The position numbers and the translations under genes are program-made. Shown here piece by piece: positions 36,427 through 46,192 of a stretch of DNA of 64,000 nucleotides. Source of the stretch: Ktedonobacter racemifer DSM 44963. Lineage in GTDB: Bacteria > Chloroflexota > Ktedonobacteria > Ktedonobacterales > Ktedonobacteraceae. Position 1 is the first letter of the stretch; each line of letters opens with the position of its first letter. The notes below the pieces were generated by a model. The model did no database searches and was not told where the DNA came from. It saw only the letters and a program-made list of their open reading frames with translations. Location: NCBI RefSeq assembly GCF_000178855.1, contig NZ_ADVG01000001.1, positions 496,001 to 560,000 on the forward strand, read 5' to 3'.

Positions 36427-36837
36427 ATGAAAACCATATTTCTGTTTGTCGAACATATTGCACCTTACTTTTTGCGTTTCAGTCTGGCCTTCGTTCTTCT
36501 CTGGATAGGAGTGCTTCATTTCATCGATCCTACACCGGGCACAAAGTGGCTTCACCCGGTGTTTCCTTTTCTCGCGTTTAATGCAGTTATCTATGTCCTT
36601 GGAGCGCTCGAAACCATTGCTGCCATCCTTCTCTTTGTGGGTGTATGGTTACGTTACGTTGGCTTGCTCTGTTTGATCTTGTTTGCCGGGACCCTGACCA
36701 TTTTCGTGGCTACTCCAGAAGCGACAGGTTTCCCCTTGCTTACCCTGTCGGGACAGTTCCTGCTGAAAGACCTGGTTCTGGCTGCCGCTGCCTGGAACAT
36801 AGCCGCAATGGATGCTGTAAATCAGCGAAATAGGTGA
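36427..36837 (+). CDS. DUF417/YkgB-like (DoxX-clan) membrane protein
   Basis: 136 residues from ATG 36427 with AAAGGAG eight bases upstream. Four membrane helices are visible (about 8-28, 50-72, 75-95, 105-125), with the DoxX-like loop GVLHFIDPTPGTKWLHPVFP between the first two and FVATPEATGFPLLTLSGQFL before the last, which are typical of the YkgB/RclC branch. Relatives are inner-membrane proteins, some linked to reactive-chlorine or redox stress. It overlaps the read-through frame of the truncated kinase but is a separate gene. Intact. Confidence 0.8.
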   Translation: MKTIFLFVEHIAPYFLRFSLAFVLLWIGVLHFIDPTPGTKWLHPVFPFLAFNAVIYVLGALETIAAILLFVGVWLRYVGLLCLILFAGTLTIFVATPEATGFPLLTLSGQFLLKDLVLAAAAWNIAAMDAVNQRNR

Positions 36838-36949
36838 GGCAGGAATGGAGAGAATCGGATTTCCCGATCTCCCTGGTAGGTCGTCACTCCTACGACGTGA
36901 GGTAGGAGGCCAGGTCTTGATCACTCAAGAGCATCAACCTCCCCCTCCC

Positions 36950-36984
36950 GAACCGTACGTGCAGCTTGTCACCGCATACGGCTC
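36950..36984 (-). ncRNA. group II intron domain V
   Basis: GAGCCGTATGCGGTGACAAG followed by CTGCACGTACGGTTC folds into the 34-nt domain V hairpin, including the GAGCCGUAUGCG / CGUACGGUUC outer helix. It is the catalytic centre of the ribozyme and starts within the last codons of the RT. Confidence 0.85.
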
Positions 36985-38859
36985 TCACGGAATCTCCTAC
37001 GTTGTACTGATTCGTACGGGTTGTATGCCAGATCAGAGAGACGTATTCCACTGTAGTCGCCTCGATGGATCTTCTGATGGCATTCTGAACAGACAGGGAT
37101 CTGTTTTCGATTCATCAGTTGTAATATGGCGTTGATGCCGGCTGGTTTTTTCGCGCCAGTTTTCCGAATATGGCGGACATGGTGCATTTCTACTTGCTCA
37201 GAACTGCTACAAATACAGCATGGCATTCCCAATTTTGAGCGTGATCGCAATTTCATGCTCCATCGGAGCTGATCGACTGTCGCTTGGTTGATTTGAAAAC
37301 CGTTCCGTTGCTTTTTCCAGTCGCTGTTGTTGTAGAATGCGACCTGACGATCTCGTTTCCCATCTTTTGCTTTGATGGTAACGGTAGGAGTTTTCCCAAA
37401 GCGCTTGAAAACTTGGCGCACTGAGCACTTGTATTTCGCTGCCAGCGTGTGAGCAAGTGAGAACTTGAGAATGTATTGGATACGTATCAGGTGTGAAAAG
37501 TTGTCCGCGAAGCGATAGTAGTTTTGTACTCCTCGATTGATGCCATTGTAGAGGGCGATGATTTGGTCTGCATCTAGATGTATCCATCCTAACTTGGTGG
37601 TGGGTTGTCCTAGTGCAGTGCAAAATCCTTTCGCATGGAGTTTCTTGATGAGCTCATCTCTGGGAGCCACCATAACTATTTCCCAGCCCGTTGAACGGCG
37701 TTTGACAGGCCGTACGGAACCGTTGTTGGTCGTGACGACTCGTTGAATTCCTTCTCTTCCAATGGCTAGTCGAGTTCCAAGGAAGTGGGCCTGTTCTTTG
37801 CGTGCATGCGTGATTTTTGTCTTTTCCGCGCTCAAGGTGAGCTTGAGGCGTTGACTCAGGAAGGTTTTCAGTTCTTCCTTGACTTGTTCTGCAAGCTTTC
37901 GAGGTCCGCAGATCCCAACCAGCCAATCGTCCGCATACCTCAGATATTTGAGGCGGATGAAGTTAGGGTCATCCACGTCTACTGCTGGCATATTTCGGAT
38001 TTGTCGTACTAATTCGCGGAATTCTTTTGTGCGTGTTGCTCCTTTCTTGACAAGGCGGAGTTTTTGTTCTGACAGTTTGTGGTAGAGGGGGTTTCGTCGT
38101 TTCCGTTTCCCGCCTCTCTCTACCTGTTTGCACATTTCTTCGACTTTTTCATCCAGTTCATGCAAGTACACGTTTGCAAGGATTGGGCTTGCCAGGCCGC
38201 CTTGCGGGGTTCCTGCCAGACTATCGTGTCTCGCTTCTCGTAGGTCTAAGTATCCTGCCCCGCAGGAGCTTCCATATGAGATTGAGAAAGCGCTCGTCTC
38301 GAATCTTCTTGCGAAGGAGGCTCACTAACACGCCGTGGTCGATCGCGTCGAAGCAGGATTGAATATCTCCCTCCAAAAACCAGTTGATGGCCGGCCATTT
38401 CCCGCGAATCTCCCGTAGCGCTGTGTGACAACTGCGGTTCGGGCGGAAGCCGTGGCTGGTTTCGTGAAAGTATGGTCCCTTTGGGCTATCATAGATGCAT
38501 TCGAGAATGGTGCGGATCACCTCTTGCACGATTTTATCGCGCGTGGAGGGGATTCCTAACTTTCTCTTCTTTCCGTTGGGTTTTGGCAGATAGACCGTTC
38601 GGACCGGTTTGAACTGAAATCGTTCCGTTCGCATCTCCTCGATGATGTGTTGGATCATGCACATGGAGATGCCGTCGATGGTTTTTCCATCCGTTCCTGG
38701 GGTCATATTCCCTGGGGCTGATTTAATCCTTTCGTAGGCCAGAACGTACAAATCTTCTTTGTACATCAGGCGATAGAGGTTCGAGTTGATCCAGTTCCTG
38801 TCTGTATTCAGTTGTCGTAGGCGCTCAAGTCTCTGTAAGGTCTTGTGTGACTCGTCCAA
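36969..38859 (-). pseudogene. ltrA: group II intron reverse transcriptase/maturase/HNH, one frameshift
   Basis: From 38859: DESHKTLQRLERLRQLNTDR, APGNMTPGTDGKTIDGISMC, VRTVYLPKPNGKKRKLGIPS, ETSHGFRPNRSCHTALREIR and NWFLEGDIQSCFDAIDHGVL (first palm Asp). At about 38262 an extra G in CGGGGC shifts the frame; the sense continues as AGYLDLREARHDSLAGTPQG, then LRYADDWLVGICGPRKLAEQ (YADD), the maturase domain X (GINRGVQNYYRFADNFSHLI) and an HNH endonuclease domain (CCICSSSEQVEMHHVRHIRK, CSECHQKIHRGDY). All domains are present, so the only fault is the single base in a G run. A sequencing error is possible. Confidence 0.85.
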
Positions 38860-39848
38860 GTCAACCTCCTTAGAATTAAGCAGATTCCCTAGAGTCCTTC
38901 CTTCTCAACAAAAACTTTTGATGAGATAGTACTATGACTCCTCCGTGACCTTGGCCTTCACAGGCTGTAGGCCATCCCCAAGTTGCTCTAGAAGCCTCGC
39001 TTCGTGTTTTAGGTGTCCCGTCCGTCGTTTCCCGCTCCTTGCGGGCTGGTCTCGATGGGAGCTTTGCAGGGAAATATGAGCTTTCTCTACAACATCGAGC
39101 GCAGGCGATCATACCGTATCCTGCGGGCTGCCACTTTTCCCCCACGACTAGGTTTCAAACAATCCGGTCTTCACCACGCACGACCTCGCTGACTGACCTC
39201 TGGTTCGCGGTACTCGAACTTCACCAGCCTTGCTCACATCATGCTACTGTCCCCTCTCACCTTTCGGAGGAAGGTATCCCTGAACTCATTGTGAGCGCAG
39301 GTAAGATGCTGCTTTAATCACCATGCTCCAGTGATGCCTTTTCCAAGGCAGAGACTTCTATGCCACATGGGCGCAATCATATGGCGGCTCTGTCACCATC
39401 TGCCTCGCGACAGGAAGGTGATCCCGCAGTACGTCGCTGTGGTACGTACGAGCTCGCCGTAGGGTCTCCACTCATCCTTTTATTGGACCTCGTTGGTTCC
39501 CGTTCACGTTCAGAGAAGTCTTTCGGCCTCCGGTTCATGCCAAAAGAGAACGTGACATTGGTTTCAAGCCCTCTTCCGATGGGTGGTCCCATGCACCATG
39601 TCAGGATTGGAGTTCGGGCAGTCTAGCTCTACCCATAGCGAGCGGGTCCTACGGATGCCCTGCTCTACAGCGCTTTCGAGCATGCACCGCTTTCTCAGTC
39701 TGCTTTGTCCCCTTCGGCTTTCGCTTTCAGGTAGACTGATAACCCAGGAATTTCTTCTCCCATTCTTCCTGTCTGTGACAGGGATATCACAACGCGCCTT
39801 GCGGCGCACGCCATGCGGGCTGCTTTCGCGGCACACGGCTCAAGCCTC

Positions 39849-40775
39849 TCATTTCGCCCGTTTCACCGGACGCGGTTTCTCCACGTGTAAACCCTGGCTA
39901 TGAACTTGCTGATGACAGATGGGATGAAGCAAAACCCGATTTTCTGTCCGATCTGATCCTCCTTTGGATCGCCAAAGTACATGATGGCTGTGCCATCCTG
40001 AGATTTTGGTGATCTTTTGGTGACAGAGTGGGCAGAGACCTCCTTGTTCTTTCCAGAGGTGCAGCAGCCATCGTTTTCCCTTGAGCGTGCCGACCATCTG
40101 CACATCAAGCCGTTTCTCGAAGTAGGGTTCCCAGGCAGGATCGTAAGGATTGGCCTCAGCACGAATTTTCGTGTGTCGTTCGATACGAATCGAGTCGGCG
40201 GAACAGAGGCGAACCACTCTGATCTGCCCTTCCTCGCCCTTGAGGATTCCCGTGAACACCCACCGATTCGGACCAGTGGACGGCCAGCATTTCTCCTTGA
40301 TCCACCAGCGCGTTTTGTGGGAGTGTCTTCGTTGCGCCCAAACCCACAAGGCTTTGAAGATTTCATGGTCAACCGCATGAAACACATCCTTGCTTACCGC
40401 ATGGCGGTGATACAAGGCCCATCCGCGAATCTGCGGATTCAGTTCGGCGATCAGTTCTCCTGCCGTCAGGTTTCGACTTTTCTTGATGTGTTTTCTGATC
40501 TTGGCAAGGAATGCCTTCACGTTCTTCTTTGAGGGAGTAATGAAGAACTTGGCCTCTTTTCCTTTTTGGTACTTGCGTACCGTTTGCCCAAGAAAGTCAA
40601 ACCCTTGCTCGATATACGTGATGACCGTTTTCTCAGAGGAGAGTTGTAACCCCCGTTCTGAGAGGAACTGCTCTACAAGAGGCTTCACTTCTTGTTCGAG
40701 AAGCTCTTTTGATGGTAAATTAACTGAAGAGTGGACAGATTTTGCATTGAAGGGTGGGAATGTGATCTGAATCAT
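39849..40775 (-). pseudogene. ltrA: second group II intron RT, C-terminal fragment
   Basis: After unrelated codons the sense starts at about LPSKELLEQEVKPLVEQFLS, then GLQLSSEKTVITYIEQGFDF (end of the RT palm), domain X (LNPQIRGWALYHRHAVSKDV) and a full HNH domain (GGLCPLCHQKITKISGWHSH, ENRVLLHPICHQQVHSQGL). The finger and palm motifs, including YADD, are missing. The 3' part belongs to a different RT subclass than the one at 36969-38859. It resembles in type the 5' fragment at 351-980, but the two do not meet. Its stop is followed by GAGCCGTGTGCCGCGAAAGC, a possible degenerate domain V. Confidence 0.75.
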
Positions 40776-40981
40776 GGGAATTGGCGATTCATCGCCTGGG
40801 AAAACCGCTCCCCATCTGGGTCCTTCTCTTCATCCCTTGTCAATTGGCCGGCATGGGGAAAAGGAAAACAGTTGAGAGAGATCGAAGCCAAAGAGGTTGA
40901 AGGTCCTGCCCGCATGGCGAGAGGTCTGGCCAGACTATCTGGCGCCTCTCCTTCTCGTCTGTGGGCAGGTGAGCCAGAGGG

Positions 40982-41998
40982 TCATTGCATCCAGGCGACG
41001 GGCGGATGATCGACCGATGCGGGGCAGGTGTAGATCTGCATTGTGTAAGCGCGACCGATGGTGACCATAACCGGCTCCCATGGTGGTGTATAGCTGAGAT
41101 CAGGATTTCTATTGAGGGCCTGGTCCTCGATGGGAATCCAGCTGCCACTGCCCCCGTCCCACTCGGTGGAATCGATCCTCAGCAGGGGTTGCATCTGAGT
41201 CCCGCAGGGACAGATCGCTGGCTCGGCATCTCGGAAGCTAAAGGATGTCCAGCCTCCGACCTTCCAGCCGGGTGCCACGGACAGCCCAAATGAATAGGCA
41301 AAGTTTCCTGCATCGGCGATTGTCTTCTCACGCGCTTGCCATGCCTTGATCTGCTCGCGCAGAGCCTCATCGAGATCAGAGAGGGCAGGGTATTCGATGA
41401 CCTGTTCAGGATGGACGACACAAGGCTCGGGGATATAGTCCCCGGACTGCACCGCAACGGGTTGTGGCGGGTTGGAGAGCAAGGCGGTGGCCGTGGAGAA
41501 GGAACGCCACACCAGCTTCGCCTTGGGTAGCTCCTCCTCAGGGTGATCAAACGGGCACCACAGCACCTGAAGCAGATCGCAGCCAAGAGGTGGGTGCAGG
41601 TCGGGGATGTCGCGTGCGTAGAGTTGCGCCACGGGTATCATCGCAATCGGCTCATCGGTCCAGCTATGTCCAGCTTGAATGCGTTTGATGATGGCGTCTT
41701 CCTCCGGCGTGAGGAGGTTGACACCGGGATGTCTGGGCCGCTTCCAGGCAGCGGTCAACGTGTCCCGTTTCAGCCGGACATCGGCAAGGGTCGTCAACGG
41801 CGCGACGTGTAGGTGTGGATCCTCACAGAAGGGCCACGGGTCATCGATTGGCCACAGCAGCGGGCCTCCGACCGAGCTCTCCTGGGGCGTCGGCGTGCCC
41901 GGACGCGGGTGCAACCGGGTCGTGGTGCGTGCGAGCGGTGCCAGTTCTGGGAACACGGCTGCGATATCGACTGGTCGTGGGAGCGTGGTGCGGGTCAT
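40982..41998 (-). CDS. DUF1963 (YwqG-like) family protein
   Basis: 338 residues; AAGGAG stands five bases before ATG 41998. DUF1963 features are present: SVGGPLLWPIDDPWPFCEDP near residue 42, IPVAQLYARDIPDLHPPLGC followed by LLQVLWCPFDHP, then VGGWTSFSFRDAEPAICPCG and QPLLRIDSTEWDGGSGSW close to the end. These soluble proteins have no proven biochemical role. The IS110 element is inserted only about 20 bp upstream of the start, so the gene's own promoter may be lost or replaced. Intact. Confidence 0.75.
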   Translation of the reverse strand: MTRTTLPRPVDIAAVFPELAPLARTTTRLHPRPGTPTPQESSVGGPLLWPIDDPWPFCEDPHLHVAPLTTLADVRLKRDTLTAAWKRPRHPGVNLLTPEEDAIIKRIQAGHSWTDEPIAMIPVAQLYARDIPDLHPPLGCDLLQVLWCPFDHPEEELPKAKLVWRSFSTATALLSNPPQPVAVQSGDYIPEPCVVHPEQVIEYPALSDLDEALREQIKAWQAREKTIADAGNFAYSFGLSVAPGWKVGGWTSFSFRDAEPAICPCGTQMQPLLRIDSTEWDGGSGSWIPIEDQALNRNPDLSYTPPWEPVMVTIGRAYTMQIYTCPASVDHPPVAWMQ

Positions 41999-42024
41999 CT
42001 TAACTCCTTATATGTTAATATGTT

Positions 42025-42150
42025 TTCAAGCCCTCTCGACCAAGGGCTAGCAGGGTCGCTCCCTGCTCGATTCGTCCTGCTGGGGAAAGGCTAAGGACTC
42101 CACACGGCTTGACCGGCAACGAAAGATCGCTCTTTCCCAGCAGTTTTTCC
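42025..42150 (+). ncRNA. candidate IS110 bridge RNA
   Basis: The segment between the IS110 left end and the recombinase gene contains three hairpins: AGCCCT/AGGGCT (42029-42048), GCAGGG/CCCTGC (42050-42066) and a long stem CTGCTGGGGAAAG / CTTTCCCAGCAG (42077-42089 with 42132-42143) closed by a 42-nt loop and followed by TTTTT. In IS110-family elements this position encodes the bridge RNA, whose internal loops pair with donor and target DNA. Position and structure fit; the loops were not matched to any site. Confidence 0.5.
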
Positions 42151-42245
42151 TGGGCCAATCGATGATTGGAGGGTAGTTGCTTCGAGCACCCGTTATATAA
42201 GGACCCGACCGCTCCCAGGACGTTTTGGCGAAAGGAACTTCGAAG

Positions 42246-43460
42246 ATGTGGTATGTTGGATTGGATTGGAGCGATACCCATCATGATGTGGTTGTGCTCG
42301 ATGAAGCCGGACATCGGGTGGGAACGCAGCGTTTTGCCCACAGCCATCAAGGTTTGCACCACTTGAAAGACTTTTTGCTGAGCATAGCCTCTAGGCCGGA
42401 GGATCTGGCCTGTATCGTCGAAACGAATCATGGCCTGCTCATTACCTTCCTGTTGGAAGCAGGCATTCCGGTGTATCCGGTCAACCCGAAGACCGCGAAT
42501 CAACTGCGTAAAACAGCAGGCGCGAAGACCGACCGCATTGATGCCTATCTGCTGGCGAAAACCGGACGTTTTGACCTGGCCGATCTGCGTCGCCTCTCTC
42601 CTGATAGCCCGATCATTGCTGAATTGAAGACGCTCACACGCGATCAGGATGCCCTGATTCAAAGCCAAACGCGACTGGTCAACCAACTCACCGCCTGCCT
42701 CAAAGAGTATTACCCAGTCGGCTTGAAGCTGTTTGGAAAACTGCATCAGCCCTCGACACTGCTGTTTTTGCAGGCGTATCCGACTCCAGCCGCAGCGGCG
42801 GCCGCTTCCCTTGAAGAGATTGAGGCACTGCTCAAAAGGTGCAAGTATCCCAATGCGAGGCGGGCAGCCACTGAGATAGTGGAGCAACTGCATCACCAAG
42901 AGTTGACGGCCAATGAGGTTATCGTGCGTGCCAAATCGCGCCTGATGCTCTCGCTGGTCAGACAGTTGCTGCCACTGCTTGAGGACATCAAAAGCTACGA
43001 TAAGGAGATTGCTTCCCTTTTTTTGAAGCATCCCGACCATGACCTGTGGCAATCTCTGCCTCGGGCCGCTCAGCGTCTGGCTCCGCGGCTGCTTGCCGAA
43101 TGGGGGGATGACCGAGCGCGTTACCGAGATGCCCAAAGCGTGCAGGAACTGGCGGGTACGGCTCCTGTGCCGTTGCAAAGCGGCAATTTTTCCAAAGCCC
43201 ATAAACGCTTTGCCCGCCTCAAGCCGCTGCGCAATGTGCTCTATCAGTTCGCCTGGCAGACGACGCGACAAGATGGCTGGGCACGAGAGTATTATCAGCG
43301 CAAGCGGATGGAAGGCAAGACCCACAGTACGGCCGTCCGCTGCCTGGCAAATGTCTGGGTACGCATCATCTATCGCATGTGGGTGAGTAAGGACGTCTAT
43401 CAGGCCGCAACGTTTGAAGCGGCGAAGCAGGCTCACGCGTCTCGTCAACGTGTCGCCTAA
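42246..43460 (+). CDS. IS110-family recombinase (transposase)
   Basis: 404 residues from ATG 42246 with GAAAGGA nine bases upstream (a TTG at 42225 is less likely). The RuvC-like DEDD domain is at the N-terminus: YVGLDWSDTHHDVVVLDEAG (D), CIVETNHGLLITFLLEAG (E) and KTDRIDAYLLAKTGRFDL (D-x-x-D). A coiled coil follows, then the C-terminal Transposase_20 domain with RAAQRLAPRLLAEWGDDRAR, LAGTAPVPLQSGNFSKAHKR (catalytic Ser in QSG) and QFAWQTTRQDGWAREYYQRK. All expected residues are visible, so the gene should be active. A 630-codon open frame on the opposite strand is an artefact of base composition. Confidence 0.9.
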   Translation: MWYVGLDWSDTHHDVVVLDEAGHRVGTQRFAHSHQGLHHLKDFLLSIASRPEDLACIVETNHGLLITFLLEAGIPVYPVNPKTANQLRKTAGAKTDRIDAYLLAKTGRFDLADLRRLSPDSPIIAELKTLTRDQDALIQSQTRLVNQLTACLKEYYPVGLKLFGKLHQPSTLLFLQAYPTPAAAAAASLEEIEALLKRCKYPNARRAATEIVEQLHHQELTANEVIVRAKSRLMLSLVRQLLPLLEDIKSYDKEIASLFLKHPDHDLWQSLPRAAQRLAPRLLAEWGDDRARYRDAQSVQELAGTAPVPLQSGNFSKAHKRFARLKPLRNVLYQFAWQTTRQDGWAREYYQRKRMEGKTHSTAVRCLANVWVRIIYRMWVSKDVYQAATFEAAKQAHASRQRVA

Positions 43461-44088
43461 ACCCAGGCTGTCCCTTGGCGTCATGGCTGGTTGGGCAGAC
43501 TCAGCACTGCAACATCTTTTGTCAGTGCGGAGACCGTGTGCTCCAACGGAGTCGCCCAAACGGTTCCCGCCACGCTCTTTCTGCCGAGCGTGAGCCATTC
43601 CTTCATCCCTGCCCTTCGCTCCAACGTCTGCCGCAGCCCACCACCGCGTTCCCGACTTCCGGTGTGGGTTACTCGCAGCAGACCACCCCGAGTCAAGGCC
43701 GCGCAGGATGGGAAAGAGTCGGGGGTGGGCGCGCTCGTCTTGGCCTTGACCGAGGTGGGAGACTTGTAAGCCCACACGGGAGGCAGTTTCATTTCTGCTC
43801 ACCTTACTTTTTCCTTTCTCGTTTTGGCTCTTGACATAGAGGGTCTTTCGTGTCAATGGAAGAAATCCCAACGAGTTGGAGACATACAAAACGGGTCTCG
43901 TGATCATTTATCCTTCCTTTCTATCCCTTGACAAGGGATAGAGTGGCTCTTGATCGCTTTTCCTGTTTCTCTTCTTCGGGCGCGTGGGAAAAGCGGAAGG
44001 ACATCGTCCCCTAGCTATAGAGTTTCCCATGAAACTGGTGGAGAAGTACGATAATCCTGAGGGCTTTCTTGGCTTTCTGGTAATAGGC
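43461..44088. other. IS110 right side and short gene remnant
   Basis: 43461-43800 probably includes the IS110 right end, whose exact border is not clear. A 10-bp-stem hairpin TCTATCCCTTgacAAGGGATAGA is at 43920-43942. ATG 44029 starts MKLVEKYDNPEGFLGFLVIG, which looks like a gene fragment cut by the repeat at 44089. Nothing else named. Confidence 0.4.
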
Positions 44089-44150
44089 GTGAAGAGTGAG
44101 CCGGTTTTTGGGTGTGTGCGGACAGTTTTGGGCGAAGGGTGAGCAGCTCA
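44089..44150. repeat. IS481-like terminal repeat motif, solo end
   Basis: GTGAAGAGTGAGCCGG, a T-rich stretch, GGACAGTTTTGGGC and CGAAGGGTGAGCAG repeat the arrangement at 2270-2345 closely. No transposase is attached. Confidence 0.45.
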
Positions 44151-44238
44151 TCTATTGCTGATTAGCAACATGGCTCTACAAGCAGGTTTACAACTTTCAA
44201 TAGTGTAAATTCACGAGCAAATCAAACCCGCCATGGAT

Positions 44239-44271
44239 GGTTTACAAATTCTGATAGTGAGGATGACCGAT
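44239..44271. repeat. 33-bp inverted repeat, left of the RibD-like gene
   Basis: GGTTTACAAATTCTGATAGT followed by GAGGATGACCGAT. Its inverse, with four changes, is at 45413-45445. Both encode a GLQILxVRMTD peptide, so this may be a duplicated gene fragment on either side of the RibD-like gene. Confidence 0.45.
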
Positions 44272-44600
44272 GCCCAATGCATCAGAGCGGAGGGAAAATC
44301 TTCCTGGTTGTAAGCGATGAGCAGGCGGCAGGTGTCAGCCGATCACAGGCCGAGCCTGATCAGCACAGAGGTGGCGCGAGTAGGCTCTGGCACGTTACAT
44401 TGGCGTGTGCTCGCCCCACACGCCTCCATGATCGAGCGAGAGGATCAAGATCGCAATGGTTTCGGTCATCGCGGTAGCCCAGTCGGAGGCTATGAAGACC
44501 GCCGCATGGGCCACCGCAGACGCGGTCGATTTCCATCATAAGAACCGCGCTATGCGGGGACCCCTGCTTTAGCCATGGGGTATCTGACCGATTCATGCGT

Positions 44601-45194
44601 TTACACACTTGGGTGGCAGACTTCGTAGCGGAGGAGGATGTTGTCGGAGTCCTTCCAACTGCGGACCTCAACGAGCCGAAGTGATGCGGGGGGCTTGCCC
44701 ACGAAGGCAGGGACTCCTTCTCCTAAGACCACATTGCCAATCATCAGATGGATCTCATCAACCAGATCGTGCGCCAGCAGATCGTTCCAAAGCGTCCTGC
44801 TCCCGGTAATCAGAATGTCTTTGCCTGCTTGGCGTTTGAGTTCGGCAATCTTTTGATGAGCATCTGCACGTCGAATGATGGAGATATCGGGCCAGTTTCC
44901 TGTCAGCGTATCTGAGACGACGATGGGGCTGACGGACCTACCCGCCTGTGAGAGCTCCCTCTGTTCGGGTGTCCACTCCTCAGAGTCAGGATTCTCGGCG
45001 ACTCTGGGCCAGAAACTGTGGAACAACTCGAAGGAAACCCGGCCCACAAGATGCACGTCGGCTGTACGCAGCAGTTCGGCATTATAGGTGTCGAAGACGC
45101 CACCCATCATTGGGAACATGACTGTGACATCGTTGTTTGGCCCGGTGTGATACCCATCCAGTGAGATGATGTTAAAGACAATGATTTTCCGCAT
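44601..45194 (-). CDS. dihydrofolate reductase / RibD C-terminal family protein
   Basis: 197 residues from ATG 45194 with AAAGGAGA eight bases upstream (a longer frame to 45284 has no site). The fold signature is clear: KIIVFNIISLDGYHTGPNND, LLRTADVHLVGRVSFELFHS, SPIVVSDTLTGNWPDISIIR, LKRQAGKDILITGSRTLWND and LVDEIHLMIGNVVLGEGVPA. It is one of the stand-alone RibD-like/DHFR-like reductases whose substrate is usually unknown; riboflavin-pathway neighbours are absent. Flanked by an inverted pair of short coding fragments. Intact. Confidence 0.8.
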   Translation of the reverse strand: MRKIIVFNIISLDGYHTGPNNDVTVMFPMMGGVFDTYNAELLRTADVHLVGRVSFELFHSFWPRVAENPDSEEWTPEQRELSQAGRSVSPIVVSDTLTGNWPDISIIRRADAHQKIAELKRQAGKDILITGSRTLWNDLLAHDLVDEIHLMIGNVVLGEGVPAFVGKPPASLRLVEVRSWKDSDNILLRYEVCHPSV

Positions 45195-46192
45195 GCCCGT
45201 TCTCCTTTTTTCGCGAGTCACATGACTTTCGCTCGTGTTGAAGCTCGGTGTGCAAGTGAGTTGACCTGTTTCGTTTTTGAGCATGAACGTGAACTATCCC
45301 TCTTGCACGTAGAAGGAGTGTAGCATACTTCACGGGGAAAAACTTCTCGAATCGTGCTCTTTCCCTCCACAGAGCATATACTTGCGGCAAAAGGGAGAGC
45401 TTCTTCGAGGCTATCGGTCATCCTCACTGCCAGGATCTGTAAACCCTCTGGGGTCTCCACAACTTTTGGTGAAGAACATGCGTTCGCTCCTTTAAAGATG
45501 AGGTATTTGGCGGCTGCACTTGTTATTGCACAGAGGGGTTGGTATGCTTTCCTGATCCCTGGAGAAGATCTGATGGAAGGATACCAGATGCGATGGCACA
45601 GCCGACATTGCTCCCCGATCCTACTTGCTTACACCGCCGTGTCGTCCCACGGCTTGAGCTACAATATTGAAGCTGGCATTGTGTTCTCGCGCGATGACCA
45701 AGCCGCGAACCTCACACATTAATGCATGCGATCTGGTGACTCATGCGTCAAACCACTCCTCTATGGCAGACTATTAGCAGCATCTCCCATATGGAGATCT
45801 GTACTAGGTTTCGTCCCCCTAATTGCCTGAAGGTTTCCGCAAAAGGCCCTGGCGCTGCCTACAAAGCGTTGCATTGGCAAGATAGGTCATATGTCCCTTG
45901 TCATCGGTCTATTCTCTGCTCTATACTCTTTGCCATTAACCAACGAACTTACAGCAAGCCGTTATAGAACCCCGCCAGAGCCGCACATAGAAGTGTTAGT
46001 AACGAAACTGGCCTGTTTTCACCTGATTCGCGCGCAAAATTCTATCATAGACTCGAGTTGGCTGTTTTTTTTCGCAAAAGCACCCCTATGCCGTTGTTAC
46101 CAGGGGCGCGTGGCGAGATTTGCCTTCGTTACGAGAGGTACGGATACCATATTCTTACGCTCTTTCAGTGCTTTAGAATGGAGTGAGACAAT
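45195..46192. other. no intact gene; repeat fragment
   Basis: Contains the 45413-45445 repeat within a minus-strand fragment METPEGLQILAVRMTDSLEE, LPFAASICSVEGKS (45460 downward), unrecognised. The final 170 bp form the leader of the Ser/Thr kinase gene. No other family or RNA seen. Confidence 0.4.

Larger units (their letters stand above)
36860..39650 (-). mobile_element. group II intron with reverse transcriptase gene
   Basis: A full-length intron on the minus strand. Its 5' RNA (domains I-III) lies in about 38880-39650, the RT frame sits in domain IV (38859-36969), and a clear domain V follows at 36984-36950, with domain VI and the 3' end around 36860-36940. The 5' boundary is uncertain because a second intron remnant abuts it at 39849. 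The RT carries a one-base frameshift, but the RNA core looks intact. Confidence 0.6.

Noticed and set aside
36345..36581. C-terminal extension of the truncated PAS kinase
   Set aside because: The residues are an out-of-frame reading of the DUF417 gene and its leader.
42015..43907. A 630-codon open frame on the minus strand
   Set aside because: It lies exactly opposite the intact IS110 recombinase, has no recognisable domain and reads as the mirror of its codon bias.
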